From positions 1,825,001 to 1,889,000 of the forward strand of contig NZ_CP051183.1 of assembly GCF_012295615.1 (NCBI RefSeq): DNA of 64,000 bases. The letters run 5' to 3'. The translations under genes were made by a program, and so were the position numbers. The notes under the pieces were generated by a model. It saw only the letters and a program-made list of their open reading frames with translations. It ran no database searches and was not told the origin of the DNA. This stretch comes from Bermanella marisrubri. Lineage in GTDB: Bacteria; Pseudomonadota; Gammaproteobacteria; Pseudomonadales; Oceanobacteraceae. This document shows, piece by piece, positions 47,720-57,186 of the stretch. The stretch's first letter is position 1, and each line of letters begins with the position of its first letter.

Positions 47720-48775
47720 TTATGGTACCCAACGAAAGAACAGTAAATTCGGACCTCTAAGAACATCATCTTCAGAGGCCTCTGTCGGCAGCAAGCGTTT
47801 ATCTAAGTCCAATGTCTTTTTGAATTGCTGCAGACTGCCCCCAATGGTTAAATCGTAAAACGCTTTGTCCTGTTTAATTTCAGAAATAAACACATCACGA
47901 GTAATGGCTAGTCGCTCCAAATACTGAGTCAACTTAGCATAAGACTGAACGCTTGATACACCGTTTACTTGAATCGAAACACGGCCTTTTTGAGTAGAAC
48001 CTGGCTTAATCGCAAATGCATTGGCTAACACCTCAGCAGCTGAGGTCAACCCCATTAGCATAAGATCAGACAAGTTCTCCTGGCTATAAATGAATTCGTA
48101 TTCACGATCTGCAAAAAAGAATCTCCACTTACCCTGCCATTGACCATTATTATCCTTGTAAATTCGGGCAACTAAGACACTCTCTGCACCATAGCGCTCA
48201 CTGGCTTTCAATATCGGCCCTGTAAACTGCCCCCATAACTGCTCAATAGGCAACTTGATGGAATCCTCTAGATCGTATACCGGCATGATGATCGGCAAAC
48301 CACGGCGTTTGGCAGCAAGTTGTAACGGTAGAGTACTGGCTTCATCAGAAGCCTCAGTTAGCACTTCTCGATCACCCTCATCTATCGCAATCCAAGTTAG
48401 AACCGTTGGCCTGTTAGCCCCCCACAGCGGCATTTCAGCACGTTTAATCACGCTCAGAATACTTTGCTTTGCAAACTGCATTTTGAGCCAAACACCATTT
48501 TGGTTGCCGGGTAAAGCTTCAGCCCGCTCGTAGCTGAATTGATACAAATATTGATCGGCTATTTCCAACGCTTGAATCACCGCTGGATTTTCTGCATCCA
48601 CAGGAAAGCCAGAAGCCTTGTGCAGAACTTCGATCAAACCTTGCTGCGCGCCAAGCTGGCGGCTATCCGCTTGCTGGTCAGGCACCAATATACGAGCCTC
48701 ATAGAGACCATCAACCTCTTTTGCTTGCGATACCATTGAGCAAAATACGAGCAAAACCAATAGAATTCGTGTCAT
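47720..48775 (-). CDS. DUF2066 family exported protein
   Basis: The 351-residue protein has a signal peptide (MTRILLVLLVFCSMVSQA, cleavage near residue 18) and then an EVDGLYEARILVPDQQAD opening typical of DUF2066. The family sits next to purM or hda across gammaproteobacteria, and its role is not known. It is the first gene of the DUF2066-phosphatidyltransferase-perM-hda operon and is divergent from purM across a 166-base gap. Confidence 0.88.
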   Translation of the reverse strand: MTRILLVLLVFCSMVSQAKEVDGLYEARILVPDQQADSRQLGAQQGLIEVLHKASGFPVDAENPAVIQALEIADQYLYQFSYERAEALPGNQNGVWLKMQFAKQSILSVIKRAEMPLWGANRPTVLTWIAIDEGDREVLTEASDEASTLPLQLAAKRRGLPIIMPVYDLEDSIKLPIEQLWGQFTGPILKASERYGAESVLVARIYKDNNGQWQGKWRFFFADREYEFIYSQENLSDLMLMGLTSAAEVLANAFAIKPGSTQKGRVSIQVNGVSSVQSYAKLTQYLERLAITRDVFISEIKQDKAFYDLTIGGSLQQFKKTLDLDKRLLPTEASEDDVLRGPNLLFFRWVP

Positions 48776-48941
48776 GTCAAACCAAATTAATCAAAAGAAT
48801 GGCGGCTATTCTGACAAAAACCCAAAAAAAGTCAGCACCTTATGGAAAAAATCGCCAACTCAACCCCACTTCGATTTATAAACTGTGCAGCTGGTGGTAG
48901 AATTCTCACCCAATTTTCCCCACTTGAAGTAAGGCTGCCTA

Positions 48942-49997
48942 ATGAGCGAGCAAAATAAGTCTCTTAGCTACAAAGATGCCGGTGTCGACATTGATGCGGG
49001 CAATGCATTGGTCAACAACATCAAAGGCGTTGTTAAAAAGACCCGTCGTCCTGAAGTGATGGGCGGCCTAGGTGGCTTCGCTGGCCTTTGCAGCCTACCA
49101 ACTAAATACAAAGAACCCATTCTAGTCTCAGGTACTGACGGCGTCGGCACTAAACTCCGTTTAGCCATGGATCTAAACAAGCACGATACAATTGGTATTG
49201 ATCTGGTTGCGATGTGTGTGAATGACTTAATTGTGTGTGGCGCAGAACCTTTATTCTTTCTAGATTATTACGCCACTGGCAAACTAGACGTTGACGTGGC
49301 TACCAATGTTGTAACTGGAATTGGCGAGGGCTGCCTACAGTCAGGCTGTGCTTTAGTAGGTGGTGAAACAGCAGAAATGCCAGGCATGTACGACGGCAAT
49401 GACTATGATCTTGCTGGCTTCTGCGTGGGTGTAGCCGAAAAAGAAGAGCTCATTGATGGCAGCAAAGTTAAACAGGGCGACGTAATCATCGGCCTCAAGT
49501 CTTCTGGCGTCCACTCTAACGGTTACTCACTCGTTCGCAAAGTTATAGAAGTTGCCAATGCCGATTTAAGCCAAGACTTAGATGGCCAAACATTAGGTGA
49601 CGCTCTAATGGCCCCTACTCGAATCTACGTTAAGCCAATTTTAAAACTATTAGAACAAGTGGAAGTAAACTCAATCTGCCACATTACGGGTGGCGGTGTG
49701 TACGAAAACATTCCTCGCGTACTACCAGAAGGCACTAAAGTCATACTCGATCCAGCTAAGTGGGAACGCCCCGCCGTATTCAACTGGCTGCAAGAAAAAG
49801 GCAACATCGATTGGCATGAAATGCACCTGACCTTTAACTGCGGCCTAGGCATGATCGTCGTTGTTTCTGAAGATAATGCACAGCAAACCCTAGACATCCT
49901 AAATGCCGAAGGCGAAACCGCTACTATCGTTGGCCAGATCGAAGCTGCGAACGATGGTGACGAACAAGTTATCGTTAAAGGCGTGGACGAGGCATAA
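48942..49997 (+). CDS. purM: Phosphoribosylformylglycinamidine cyclo-ligase PurM
   Basis: PurM closes the imidazole ring in the fifth step of purine synthesis (FGAM to AIR). The N-terminal [15 protein letters not shown], the ATP loop [12 protein letters not shown] and the [15 protein letters not shown] segment are PurM landmarks. Its 351 residues are full length. purN follows with a one-base gap, so both steps of AIR and FGAR formation are in one operon. Confidence 0.97.
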   Translation: MSEQNKSLSYKDAGVDIDAGNALVNNIKGVVKKTRRPEVMGGLGGFAGLCSLPTKYKEPILVSGTDGVGTKLRLAMDLNKHDTIGIDLVAMCVNDLIVCGAEPLFFLDYYATGKLDVDVATNVVTGIGEGCLQSGCALVGGETAEMPGMYDGNDYDLAGFCVGVAEKEELIDGSKVKQGDVIIGLKSSGVHSNGYSLVRKVIEVANADLSQDLDGQTLGDALMAPTRIYVKPILKLLEQVEVNSICHITGGGVYENIPRVLPEGTKVILDPAKWERPAVFNWLQEKGNIDWHEMHLTFNCGLGMIVVVSEDNAQQTLDILNAEGETATIVGQIEAANDGDEQVIVKGVDEA

Positions 49998-49998
49998 C

Positions 49999-50667
49999 AT
50001 GACCCCAGAAAAACCAGAACCAGCTCGTATCGTGGTTTTGATTTCAGGCTCTGGCAGTAACATGTCTGCTATAGCCACAGCATGCGCCAGCGAAGAAGTC
50101 GATGCCGAAGTGGTTGCAGTAATTAGCAACCGTCCAGGGGTGCTTGGTTTAGATAGGGCACAAGAGATAGGCATCGTCACTCAAGTGGTCGATCACAAGG
50201 ATTATGCTAGCCGCGAAGAGTTTGACGTTCATCTCATGCGCGAAATCGACAACTACGAGCCTGACCTCGTTGTTCTTGCCGGCTTTATGCGCATCCTAAC
50301 GCCCGACTTCGTCCGTCGCTACAAAGGACGCATGCTTAACATTCACCCATCCTTACTCCCCAAGTACAAAGGCCTAAACACCCACCAACGAGCTTTGGAC
50401 AATGGTGACAACGAGCACGGCGTAACCGTGCATTTCGTTAGCGAAGACCTAGATGGTGGCCCTAACGTAATTCAAGCCGTGGTACCTGTTACATCAAATG
50501 ATACAGAAGAAACACTGCGCACACGCGTTCAGCAGCAAGAGCACGTAATCTACCCCATTGCTGTAAAGTGGTTCGTGGAGGGCCGTATCAGCATGATTAA
50601 AGGGGACGCATACTTCGACAATGAGCCCATGCCAGAAACGGGTGTTCAACTCCCCACCACAGCGTAA
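49999..50667 (+). CDS. purN: Phosphoribosylglycinamide formyltransferase PurN
   Basis: PurN formylates GAR using 10-formyl-tetrahydrofolate in the third step of purine synthesis. The start at 49999 gives MTPEKPEPARIVVLISGSGSN; an upstream reading inside purM is rejected. The signature MLNIHPSLLPKYKGLNTHQ carries the catalytic His, with the catalytic Asp in HFVSEDLDGGP. At 222 residues it is standard. A terminator follows the stop. Confidence 0.97.
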   Translation: MTPEKPEPARIVVLISGSGSNMSAIATACASEEVDAEVVAVISNRPGVLGLDRAQEIGIVTQVVDHKDYASREEFDVHLMREIDNYEPDLVVLAGFMRILTPDFVRRYKGRMLNIHPSLLPKYKGLNTHQRALDNGDNEHGVTVHFVSEDLDGGPNVIQAVVPVTSNDTEETLRTRVQQQEHVIYPIAVKWFVEGRISMIKGDAYFDNEPMPETGVQLPTTA

Positions 50668-50680
50668 TTGCGAACACAAT

Positions 50681-50715
50681 CTTGGCGCACTCTCCTGCGC
50701 CAAGACTTTTCTTTT
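50681..50715 (+). terminator. Terminator after purN
   Basis: CTTGGCGCA and TGCGCCAAG pair over nine bases around a CTCTCC loop, followed by ACTTTTCTTTT. Confidence 0.88.
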
Positions 50716-50815
50716 CCTCGAAATAAACTCTTCCCTTTTCCACCTGTCCTAGTTTTGCTACTGTTAATTTGGCTTCGATTCCAAAACCAGCATAAAAACT
50801 AAAAGGCAGGACGCT

Positions 50816-51565
50816 GTGCGATTCTCATTATTAACGACACTCATACTCACAAGCGCCATAGCCCACTCAGCACAAGAATCCTCGCCAACCGAAAATACAG
50901 CTTCCTTAAGCAACTTACTCACACCTTACACAGCCAAGTACACAGCCACCTATGAGGCAGGTTGGTTTCCTATTTCAGTAAGCGCCACCCGTGAACTCAA
51001 AACAACCGACAATAATGAATGGCAAATTAGCTTTGAGGCCTACTCCTCCATTGCAGACTTCAGCGAGCGATCTCGATTCACTCTAGAGGAACAGATCAAG
51101 CCGCTCGATTACCAATACAAGACATCTGGATTCTTTTCGAAAAAACGTCGTAACAAGACCTTCGACTGGGAAAACCGCTCAGTATTATTAGATAAAGATC
51201 AAAAATCAGAATACGATTTAGCCGACAACATTCTCGACAACATCAGCTACCAAGAGCAGATGCGTATAGATCTTGCTCAGGGAATGAATCAATTATCTTA
51301 TGAAGTAGCCTACAAAGAGCGCATACGAGAATACACTTTTGAAGTAGTTGGCAAGCAAACCTTTGACAGTTCAATTGGCCAAGTAAATACGATTAAAGTC
51401 GCTCAAACTAATCATCGTAATAAGAAAGAAAAAACTCACATTTGGTTCGCAAAAGACCACCACTTCCTCATTATAAAACTTCTGATAGTAGACCGACATG
51501 GCGACAAGAACACCATCTTGTTAGAAAACGCTCAATTGGGTGATACCGCGTTCTCGCTAAAATAA
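50816..51565 (+). CDS. DUF3108 family exported protein
   Basis: The 249-residue protein has a GTG start with AAAAGGCAGG just upstream and a signal peptide ending near AHSAQ. The DUF3108 family signature is visible as YTAKYTATYEAGWFPISVSATREL and the FDWENRSVLLD region; the rest is beta-rich. DUF3108 genes commonly lie behind purN. The role is unknown, possibly in the cell envelope. It is probably periplasmic or outer-membrane associated. Confidence 0.85.
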   Translation: MRFSLLTTLILTSAIAHSAQESSPTENTASLSNLLTPYTAKYTATYEAGWFPISVSATRELKTTDNNEWQISFEAYSSIADFSERSRFTLEEQIKPLDYQYKTSGFFSKKRRNKTFDWENRSVLLDKDQKSEYDLADNILDNISYQEQMRIDLAQGMNQLSYEVAYKERIREYTFEVVGKQTFDSSIGQVNTIKVAQTNHRNKKEKTHIWFAKDHHFLIIKLLIVDRHGDKNTILLENAQLGDTAFSLK

Positions 51566-51634
51566 CAATTCATTCATATCCAACTCACTGTAATACTTTT
51601 ATACTACATACCCGAGTAGTACACTAAGAATTAT

Positions 51635-51722
51635 CCAGGGGGAGGCCATTCTAAAGGCCTGAGATGACTGTTAATCAGCGAACCCCTAGAACCTGATCCG
51701 GTTAATGCCGGCGTAGGAATGG
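51635..51722 (+). promoter_or_regulatory. Thiamine pyrophosphate (THI-box) riboswitch aptamer
   Basis: The conserved TPP aptamer sequences are present in order: GGGGGAGGCC, GGCCTGAGA, ACCCCTAGAACCTGATC, GGTTAATGCCGGCGTAGGAA. It lies about 90 bases ahead of the TonB-receptor gene, which starts a thiamine-transport operon. Confidence 0.97.
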
Positions 51723-51775
51723 ACAAAACCGCTTTATTAGCAGGGTAATATCTATTTCACCCTACGCTGTTTTAC
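51711..51775 (+). promoter_or_regulatory. Candidate expression platform of the TPP riboswitch
   Basis: GCGTAGG at the 3' end of the aptamer (51711-51717) is exactly complementary to CCTACGC (51761-51767). The downstream stretch AGCAGGGT...ACCCTACGCT can instead form its own imperfect hairpin ahead of a weak T-run (GTTTTA). The two pairings exclude each other, as an antiterminator/terminator switch would. The weak T-run makes this uncertain. Confidence 0.45.
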
Positions 51776-51813
51776 CGGGCCTTATTCAATAAAAGACTTT
51801 TGGAAAAGACCCA

Positions 51814-53988
51814 ATGAAACACAGCTTAATCCCTCTATTGGCCAGCATTACTCTAGCCAACCAATCCATCGCCAGCGAGACAATCAATCAAACAGCCAAC
51901 CAAACTGAACTGGATGCCGTTAAAGTAACAGCGGACTTTCGTCAGACCGATGTAATGGAGATCCCTTCTTCGATTACTATTGTCGGCAGTGCCGACATCG
52001 ATAACCGCAACGCTAACCACCTTGAAGATGTTCTTGCTCTGGCACCCAACATGAACTTTGCAGGCAGTTCATCACGTGCACGTTACTTCCAAATTCGAGG
52101 TATCGGTGAACGCAGTCAATTTATCGATCCCTTCAACCCATCAGTGGGCTTGCTCATTGATGGTGTGGACATGACAGGCTTGGGCGGTGCAGCCACCCTA
52201 TTTGATGTCAAGCAAGTTGAAATTTTACGCGGTCCACAAGGAACAGCTTTTGGTGCAAATGCTCTTGCGGGAGCGATTAACATTGAAAGCAATAAGCCGA
52301 CTGAAGAAACAGAAGGCTATGTAGAAGCAAAAGTTGGTAACTATCACAGTAAAGGAATCGGAGCAGCCATTTCAGGCAGTCTCTCAGAAAACATACAAGG
52401 CCGCATCAGCCTGAACAAATACGAAAGCAACGGCTACATTACCAACGCTTTTTTAGATCGCGACGATACCAATAATATTGACGAAGCCTTGTTACGCGCT
52501 CAGCTCGCATGGCAAATTAATCCTGACAATGATTTAAGCCTAACCTTTTTCAAAGCCGATATTAATAACGGCTATGATGCGTTTAGCTTGGATAATACCC
52601 GAGTCACCTACAGCGATGAACCTGGAGAAGATACGCAAGATACGAATGCAATCAGCGTAAAACTTCAAAACAGAAGCAATTCATTTTTTATTCTAGAAAG
52701 CCAAATAAGTGCCAGTAAAACAGACTCAACATATGCTTATGATGATGACTGGGCTTATGGAACATATATTTTCAATTCCGACAATCCTACATATACTCCA
52801 GATCCTTGCGACACGTCACTTGGCCCCTGCTTGGCTGACGATGACGGGTACAGCGGGTACGATGAATACAATCGAAAGTCTGACCGCGTTTCACTAGATA
52901 TAAGGCTGCTATCTACCGATAAAGGCCGCCTCTTTTACAACACAACAGACTGGGTTCTCGGAGTCTTCGCTGGAAACAAAACGAACGAGCTTAATCGTAA
53001 ATATACATTCCTATCTTCTCCGTACACGAGTGAGATAGAAACGAATTCCAGTGCTATTTATTCTGAGCTTACTAGCCATGTAAACGATACAACAACAATG
53101 ACCTATGGCTTACGCATCGAACGAAGCGAGTATGACTTTGTAGACAGCAACAACATCATTGAGGATGACTCAGAAACACTCTGGGGCGGGAAAATATCAT
53201 ATGAAACTCTAGTATCCGGAAATAGCCTAGCCTACGCGACTCTTTCCCGAGGCTTTAAAGCAGGCAGCGTCAACCGTGAAACCGAACTAGCAAGTGAATT
53301 GCGAAGATATGACACTGAAATTAACCACACCGTAGAGGCTGGGATTAAATCTTCTTTGTTAAAAGATCAAGCAACAACGTCTATCAGTATCTTTTATACA
53401 AAACGAGAGGACCAGCAAATCAAACAATCCTACTCATATTTAGAGGACGGAAAACCCGAGTTCGTAGACTATTATGCCAACGCCGCCAATGGAAGAAACC
53501 TAGGGTTAGAAGCACAGATTTTTTGGAAACTAAATAGCAAGATCAATATTGACGCCGCTGTAGGCATACTAGAAACAGAACTAACGGACTATAACTTTGA
53601 ATCATCAGATGCTGACGACAATATTATAACCGTAGATAAAAGTGATCGCGCGCAGGCTTATGCGCCATCATACACCGCACTTCTTGCCGGCACCTACAAC
53701 CTTTCTTCAAATATTGCATTTAGACTCGAAACAGAATTAAAAGACAGTTTCTATTACTCTGCTAGCCATGATAACAAATCAGAGTCTTACCAGCTTTGGA
53801 ATGCCTCGATACATTACAAGCTGAAAAATATTGAAATGAGCATTGTAGGTAAAAACATTACCGACGAGGACTATGCAGTAAAAGGCTTCTTCTTCGGAAA
53901 CGATCCTCGGGATGACTATACTGCCAAAGTATATGAACAAAAAGGAAATCCAGCGCTTGTTTCTCTTAATGTGAAATACAACTTCTAA
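51814..53988 (+). CDS. TonB-dependent outer-membrane receptor, probable thiamine receptor
   Basis: The 724-residue protein has a signal peptide ending near SIAS, a plug domain from about 35 to 150 (SSITIVGSADIDNRNANHLEDVL, RGPQGTAFGANALAGAINI) and a beta-barrel ending in the typical SLNVKYNF. Its riboswitch and its operon partners point to thiamine or a related compound as the ligand. TonB-dependent receptors under THI-box control are known from comparative genomics. A stem-loop follows its stop before the next gene. Confidence 0.9.
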   Translation: MKHSLIPLLASITLANQSIASETINQTANQTELDAVKVTADFRQTDVMEIPSSITIVGSADIDNRNANHLEDVLALAPNMNFAGSSSRARYFQIRGIGERSQFIDPFNPSVGLLIDGVDMTGLGGAATLFDVKQVEILRGPQGTAFGANALAGAINIESNKPTEETEGYVEAKVGNYHSKGIGAAISGSLSENIQGRISLNKYESNGYITNAFLDRDDTNNIDEALLRAQLAWQINPDNDLSLTFFKADINNGYDAFSLDNTRVTYSDEPGEDTQDTNAISVKLQNRSNSFFILESQISASKTDSTYAYDDDWAYGTYIFNSDNPTYTPDPCDTSLGPCLADDDGYSGYDEYNRKSDRVSLDIRLLSTDKGRLFYNTTDWVLGVFAGNKTNELNRKYTFLSSPYTSEIETNSSAIYSELTSHVNDTTTMTYGLRIERSEYDFVDSNNIIEDDSETLWGGKISYETLVSGNSLAYATLSRGFKAGSVNRETELASELRRYDTEINHTVEAGIKSSLLKDQATTSISIFYTKREDQQIKQSYSYLEDGKPEFVDYYANAANGRNLGLEAQIFWKLNSKINIDAAVGILETELTDYNFESSDADDNIITVDKSDRAQAYAPSYTALLAGTYNLSSNIAFRLETELKDSFYYSASHDNKSESYQLWNASIHYKLKNIEMSIVGKNITDEDYAVKGFFFGNDPRDDYTAKVYEQKGNPALVSLNVKYNF

Positions 53989-53997
53989 ATCCATTTG

Positions 53998-54035
53998 AAT
54001 TCGCTATATTGGGTATCACTCCCATATAGCGAATT
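53998..54035 (+). other. Intercistronic stem-loop after the TonB receptor gene
   Basis: AATTCGCTATAT pairs perfectly with ATATAGCGAATT (12 base pairs), extended by GGG/CCC around a TATCACT loop. There is no T-run, so it looks more like an mRNA-stability or partial-attenuation element than a terminator. TAGAGGT before the next ATG follows it. Confidence 0.7.
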
Positions 54036-54052
54036 TATCGTAGAGGTATGAG

Positions 54053-54319
54053 ATGGAACTATCTGTCGAAATCAGCAAATACCCTTTAGCGGACGATTAT
54101 ATTCCTGCCATTAAAGACTTTATTGACCGACTCAATCAGGTGGATGGCTTATCGGTCGTCAGTAACACCATGAGCACTCAAGTGTTTGGTGATTATGATT
54201 TAGTTATGGACACTTTGAAAATAGAACTGAAACGCTCTTACGAAACCTATGGCAAAGCCATTTTTGTTTGTAAATTCATTGGTGCAAATCTCGATCCTGC
54301 TCTAAAACCTCATGGTTAA
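54053..54319 (+). CDS. Thiamine-binding protein of the YkoF/MTH1187 family
   Basis: The 88-residue protein matches the family of small thiamine-binding ferredoxin-like-fold proteins (YkoF/MTH1187, DUF77), with the opening VEISKYPLADDYIPAIKDFI and TMSTQVFGDYDLVMDTL. These bind thiamine or its hydroxymethylpyrimidine part. It is the second gene of the riboswitch operon; pnuT follows 27 bases later. Confidence 0.86.
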   Translation: MELSVEISKYPLADDYIPAIKDFIDRLNQVDGLSVVSNTMSTQVFGDYDLVMDTLKIELKRSYETYGKAIFVCKFIGANLDPALKPHG

Positions 54320-54346
54320 TGAGCTCTCAACATTCTGGAATACATT

Positions 54347-55018
54347 ATGTGGCAAAGTTTTTATCAAGGTGTGCTTAACGCCATTGAAGTCATGAGTTAC
54401 TGGGAGGTGACTGCTGTCATACTTGGTATCTCCTATTTACTATTGGCCATGCGCGAAAATAGTTTATGCTGGTATGCCGCATTTGGTAGCACCGCGATCT
54501 ATAGCTGGCTCTTTTTTGATGTAAGTCTTGTCATGGAATCGGCACTGAATGTTTATTATCTGTTAATGGCAATTTATGGTTGGTATGCATGGCGAACAGC
54601 AAAGCAAGTCAATAAAGAATCGGCATCAAACTCTATCGATGAGTTTAAAACCCCCGCCGTGATTCACACTTGGACGTTATCTCAACACAGTTTCGCTATC
54701 GGCGGCGTGATTTTGCTGAGTTTAATTAGCGGCTATCTATTAAGCAAAAATACGAACGCAGCACTGCCTTATCTTGATTCTTTTACGACCTGGGGTGCCG
54801 TACTCACCACATACATGGTGGCAAAGAAAGTTTTGGAAAACTGGCTGTATTGGATCGTCATTGATGCGGCTGCTGTCTATTTATTCATCGACCGCGGCTT
54901 GTACTTAACAACTCTGCTAATGGCAATTTATGTTGTATTGGCGGTCATTGGCTACATTAGTTGGAAAAAGCGTTTCGCAGAACAACATAAAAACATCTAT
55001 CAAGAGCAAACAACATAA
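54347..55018 (+). CDS. pnuT: PnuC-family transporter, probable thiamine transporter PnuT
   Basis: The 223-residue membrane protein has about seven helices and the PnuC family features, for example VYYLLMAIYGWYAW and ENWLYWIVIDAAAVYLFI, with the conserved Trp pairs that bind the substrate. Members under TPP control carry thiamine and are called PnuT; NAD-linked ones carry nicotinamide riboside. The operon supports the first. Its stop lies four bases before the next start. Confidence 0.9.
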   Translation: MWQSFYQGVLNAIEVMSYWEVTAVILGISYLLLAMRENSLCWYAAFGSTAIYSWLFFDVSLVMESALNVYYLLMAIYGWYAWRTAKQVNKESASNSIDEFKTPAVIHTWTLSQHSFAIGGVILLSLISGYLLSKNTNAALPYLDSFTTWGAVLTTYMVAKKVLENWLYWIVIDAAAVYLFIDRGLYLTTLLMAIYVVLAVIGYISWKKRFAEQHKNIYQEQTT

Positions 55019-55022
55019 CCAC

Positions 55023-55898
55023 ATGCCTGCCATCGATGAATTAGAAGTGCTCGCAAAAGACTGGAGTGGATGGCCTAACCTAATTAGTCGTCCACCGTCC
55101 TTTGACGACTTCCAGTTTTTAGATAATGGGCTTACCAACAACAACTGGCTACTGCACGGTGACCAGCAACGCTATGTGATTCGCATGAACGCAGCAAATG
55201 CTAAGGCGTTATATTTGAATCGAGAAGCGGAATGGCATATTCATGATCTTGTGAGCCAAGAGGGACTGTGTCCAAGTTTTATTTATCGCCACCCTTCTGA
55301 TAAATATTGGATCCGTCCTTTTCAATCAGGATTAACACTTAGCCATGCCTTGACCAACGAGACTTTCGATTTAGAAAACTTCATTAGGCAAGCGGCAGTT
55401 ATATTTCGAAAGATTCACTCAATGCCACTTTCATCCAGCTGGCCGCGTATCAACTTCAAAGAACGCACCGACCATTACTGGAATCAACTACTAGAGCACC
55501 ACGCTAGTGATGAGCAAAGGCTAATTAAATTAAAAGAACAGCTAGACAATACTTTTCAAGTGAAACCGTTTTCTGCTGTGCTGTGCCATATGGATGCCAA
55601 CGCTAAAAACTGGATTATCGAGAGTGATACAAGTCACGAGATTCATAACATCAGTCTAATCGACTGGGAATATGCAGCCGTTGCCAACCCGATGTGGGAC
55701 TTAGCGGTATTTTTAGATCATCTACCGCTCAACGAAGAACAAGAAGCTTGCTTCCTAAAAGCATATGGCCCAATAAGTTTCAAAGCACTCAGTGAGGCCA
55801 AACAGCAAATGCAATATCTATCGCAATTATGGTTCGTCATACAGCAACAAGCTAAACCAGAAAGCTTAGAATCATTACTTAAAAGCGAAAGGTCTTAG
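55023..55898 (+). CDS. thiK: Thiamine-kinase-like phosphotransferase (APH/choline-kinase fold)
   Basis: The 291-residue product starts at the ATG at 55023 (MPAIDELEVLA); an upstream reading inside pnuT is rejected. It has the aminoglycoside-phosphotransferase/choline-kinase fold, with the Brenner-type catalytic loop LCHMDANAKNWI and the metal site LIDWEYAAVANPMWDLAVF. In the riboswitch operon this fits a thiamine kinase that traps imported thiamine as its phosphate (as E. coli ThiK, formerly YcfN). The symbol is an inference from context. Its last 20 bases overlap the end of the convergent hipA. Confidence 0.82.
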   Translation: MPAIDELEVLAKDWSGWPNLISRPPSFDDFQFLDNGLTNNNWLLHGDQQRYVIRMNAANAKALYLNREAEWHIHDLVSQEGLCPSFIYRHPSDKYWIRPFQSGLTLSHALTNETFDLENFIRQAAVIFRKIHSMPLSSSWPRINFKERTDHYWNQLLEHHASDEQRLIKLKEQLDNTFQVKPFSAVLCHMDANAKNWIIESDTSHEIHNISLIDWEYAAVANPMWDLAVFLDHLPLNEEQEACFLKAYGPISFKALSEAKQQMQYLSQLWFVIQQQAKPESLESLLKSERS

Positions 55899-57186
55899 CA
55901 ATCCCATTCGCGCGCTCCACATCCACTCCCGCTTTTTCGGAAAACTCTCCCCACATTGGTTTGCTAGCCATGATCTGTTCCATCAACATAGAGATTTTGC
56001 GCTTGGACAATCCAGTTGATTCACCGGCCGCTTTCAAATCATCTAGAGTAAAGTCATCGCGCTTACCGTTGATACTCATTTGATGCTTAGAGGTCCACAA
56101 CCCTTTTGGATTAAAACTATAGGCCACATCAAATGCCGGACTCACTGTCCATTGGCCTTGCCTATCCATCAAGAATGCAATGTTTTTGGTATGATCATCT
56201 TGGTTTCGAAACACCACGTTAAATACCATTCGTAAAAACAATTGCTCAACATGTGCACGAGGGACTTCTAGTTTACGCGCCAATACAAACGCCTGCTCAT
56301 AACTGGTAGAGGAAGGGTCGTTAAAATCAAAATGACCCAAGCCACACAAACTGGTCATGTGACGCTTTTCATTATGGATTCGATCAAAGCGCTGCGTCAT
56401 AAAATGCGCGCGACTTCCCTCCTCTAACAATCGACACGGCATCATTTCAATTCCAGCTTCAACGGCTAGCAAATGATAGGCGTATTCAATGCGACCAAAA
56501 CCCATGGGGTCGGCCAATTCTTTGTCTTTATTCTCGCTCACACCGTCAAATTTAATTAGCCAACCATCAAAACCCTCAGGTGGTTCTAGGTGTCCTGGCA
56601 AAATACGATGGTCGTTTTGATTCCAATTAATAATGGCCTTAGCTCGTGCACCACCTGCCGAAGTACCAATTTGTAAAATTTGCTCTAGATCCTCGCTATT
56701 CAAATCATCTTCATGCTCGATTTCGAAATGCTTTTTTTGTAAAACCTGACTGGCAAGCTTTACCATTTTCTCGACTTCGATATCTCGCATCGGGTCGCCA
56801 TCAAAATAGCGCTGTGTAGGCTTAAACTCTAGCGCACCCATAGCACGATTAGCGGTATAGCAAAGGCGCTCCACCGGGTTAAAGTCTTTCGGTTCTCGCC
56901 CTTGTGCTATCAACCATTGGTCAATCAAAGCGTTACCGAATTTATCTGGCAATACATCCGCCAACATACCAGGTAAGCCTTTAAAGGTTTCTCGGGCGAG
57001 ATTAGGAAATCGATAAGGTGCTGAACGAACTGGCATAACTACTGGCGCCACTTGAATATCAAAGCGCTGACTTAGGCCAATGAACTCGTCGGTATATTGA
57101 AAGTCGGCTAACTGCGCTTGCTCATCCCAACGCACTACCGCAATGGTCGTTCCCCATAAAACCACTTCTGCAAATTGAATCGCCAT
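55879..57186 (-). CDS. hipA: HipA-family serine/threonine kinase toxin
   Basis: HipA phosphorylates a target such as glutamyl-tRNA synthetase and induces dormancy. The kinase signature is FRNQDDHTKNIAFLMDRQG with the catalytic Asp, followed by PAFDVAYSF, the metal-binding motif. The N-terminal HipA_N domain (ADFQYTDEFIGLSQRFDI and the region after) and the HipA_C core are both present. At 435 residues it is full length. It directly follows hipB; hipB's stop and hipA's start overlap by one base. Confidence 0.9.
   Translation of the reverse strand: MAIQFAEVVLWGTTIAVVRWDEQAQLADFQYTDEFIGLSQRFDIQVAPVVMPVRSAPYRFPNLARETFKGLPGMLADVLPDKFGNALIDQWLIAQGREPKDFNPVERLCYTANRAMGALEFKPTQRYFDGDPMRDIEVEKMVKLASQVLQKKHFEIEHEDDLNSEDLEQILQIGTSAGGARAKAIINWNQNDHRILPGHLEPPEGFDGWLIKFDGVSENKDKELADPMGFGRIEYAYHLLAVEAGIEMMPCRLLEEGSRAHFMTQRFDRIHNEKRHMTSLCGLGHFDFNDPSSTSYEQAFVLARKLEVPRAHVEQLFLRMVFNVVFRNQDDHTKNIAFLMDRQGQWTVSPAFDVAYSFNPKGLWTSKHQMSINGKRDDFTLDDLKAAGESTGLSKRKISMLMEQIMASKPMWGEFSEKAGVDVERANGIAKTFRF

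Noticed and set aside
49903-49998. N-terminal extension of PurN inside the end of purM
   Set aside because: The extension does not match PurN; the family N terminus begins at the ATG at 49999, one base after the purM stop.
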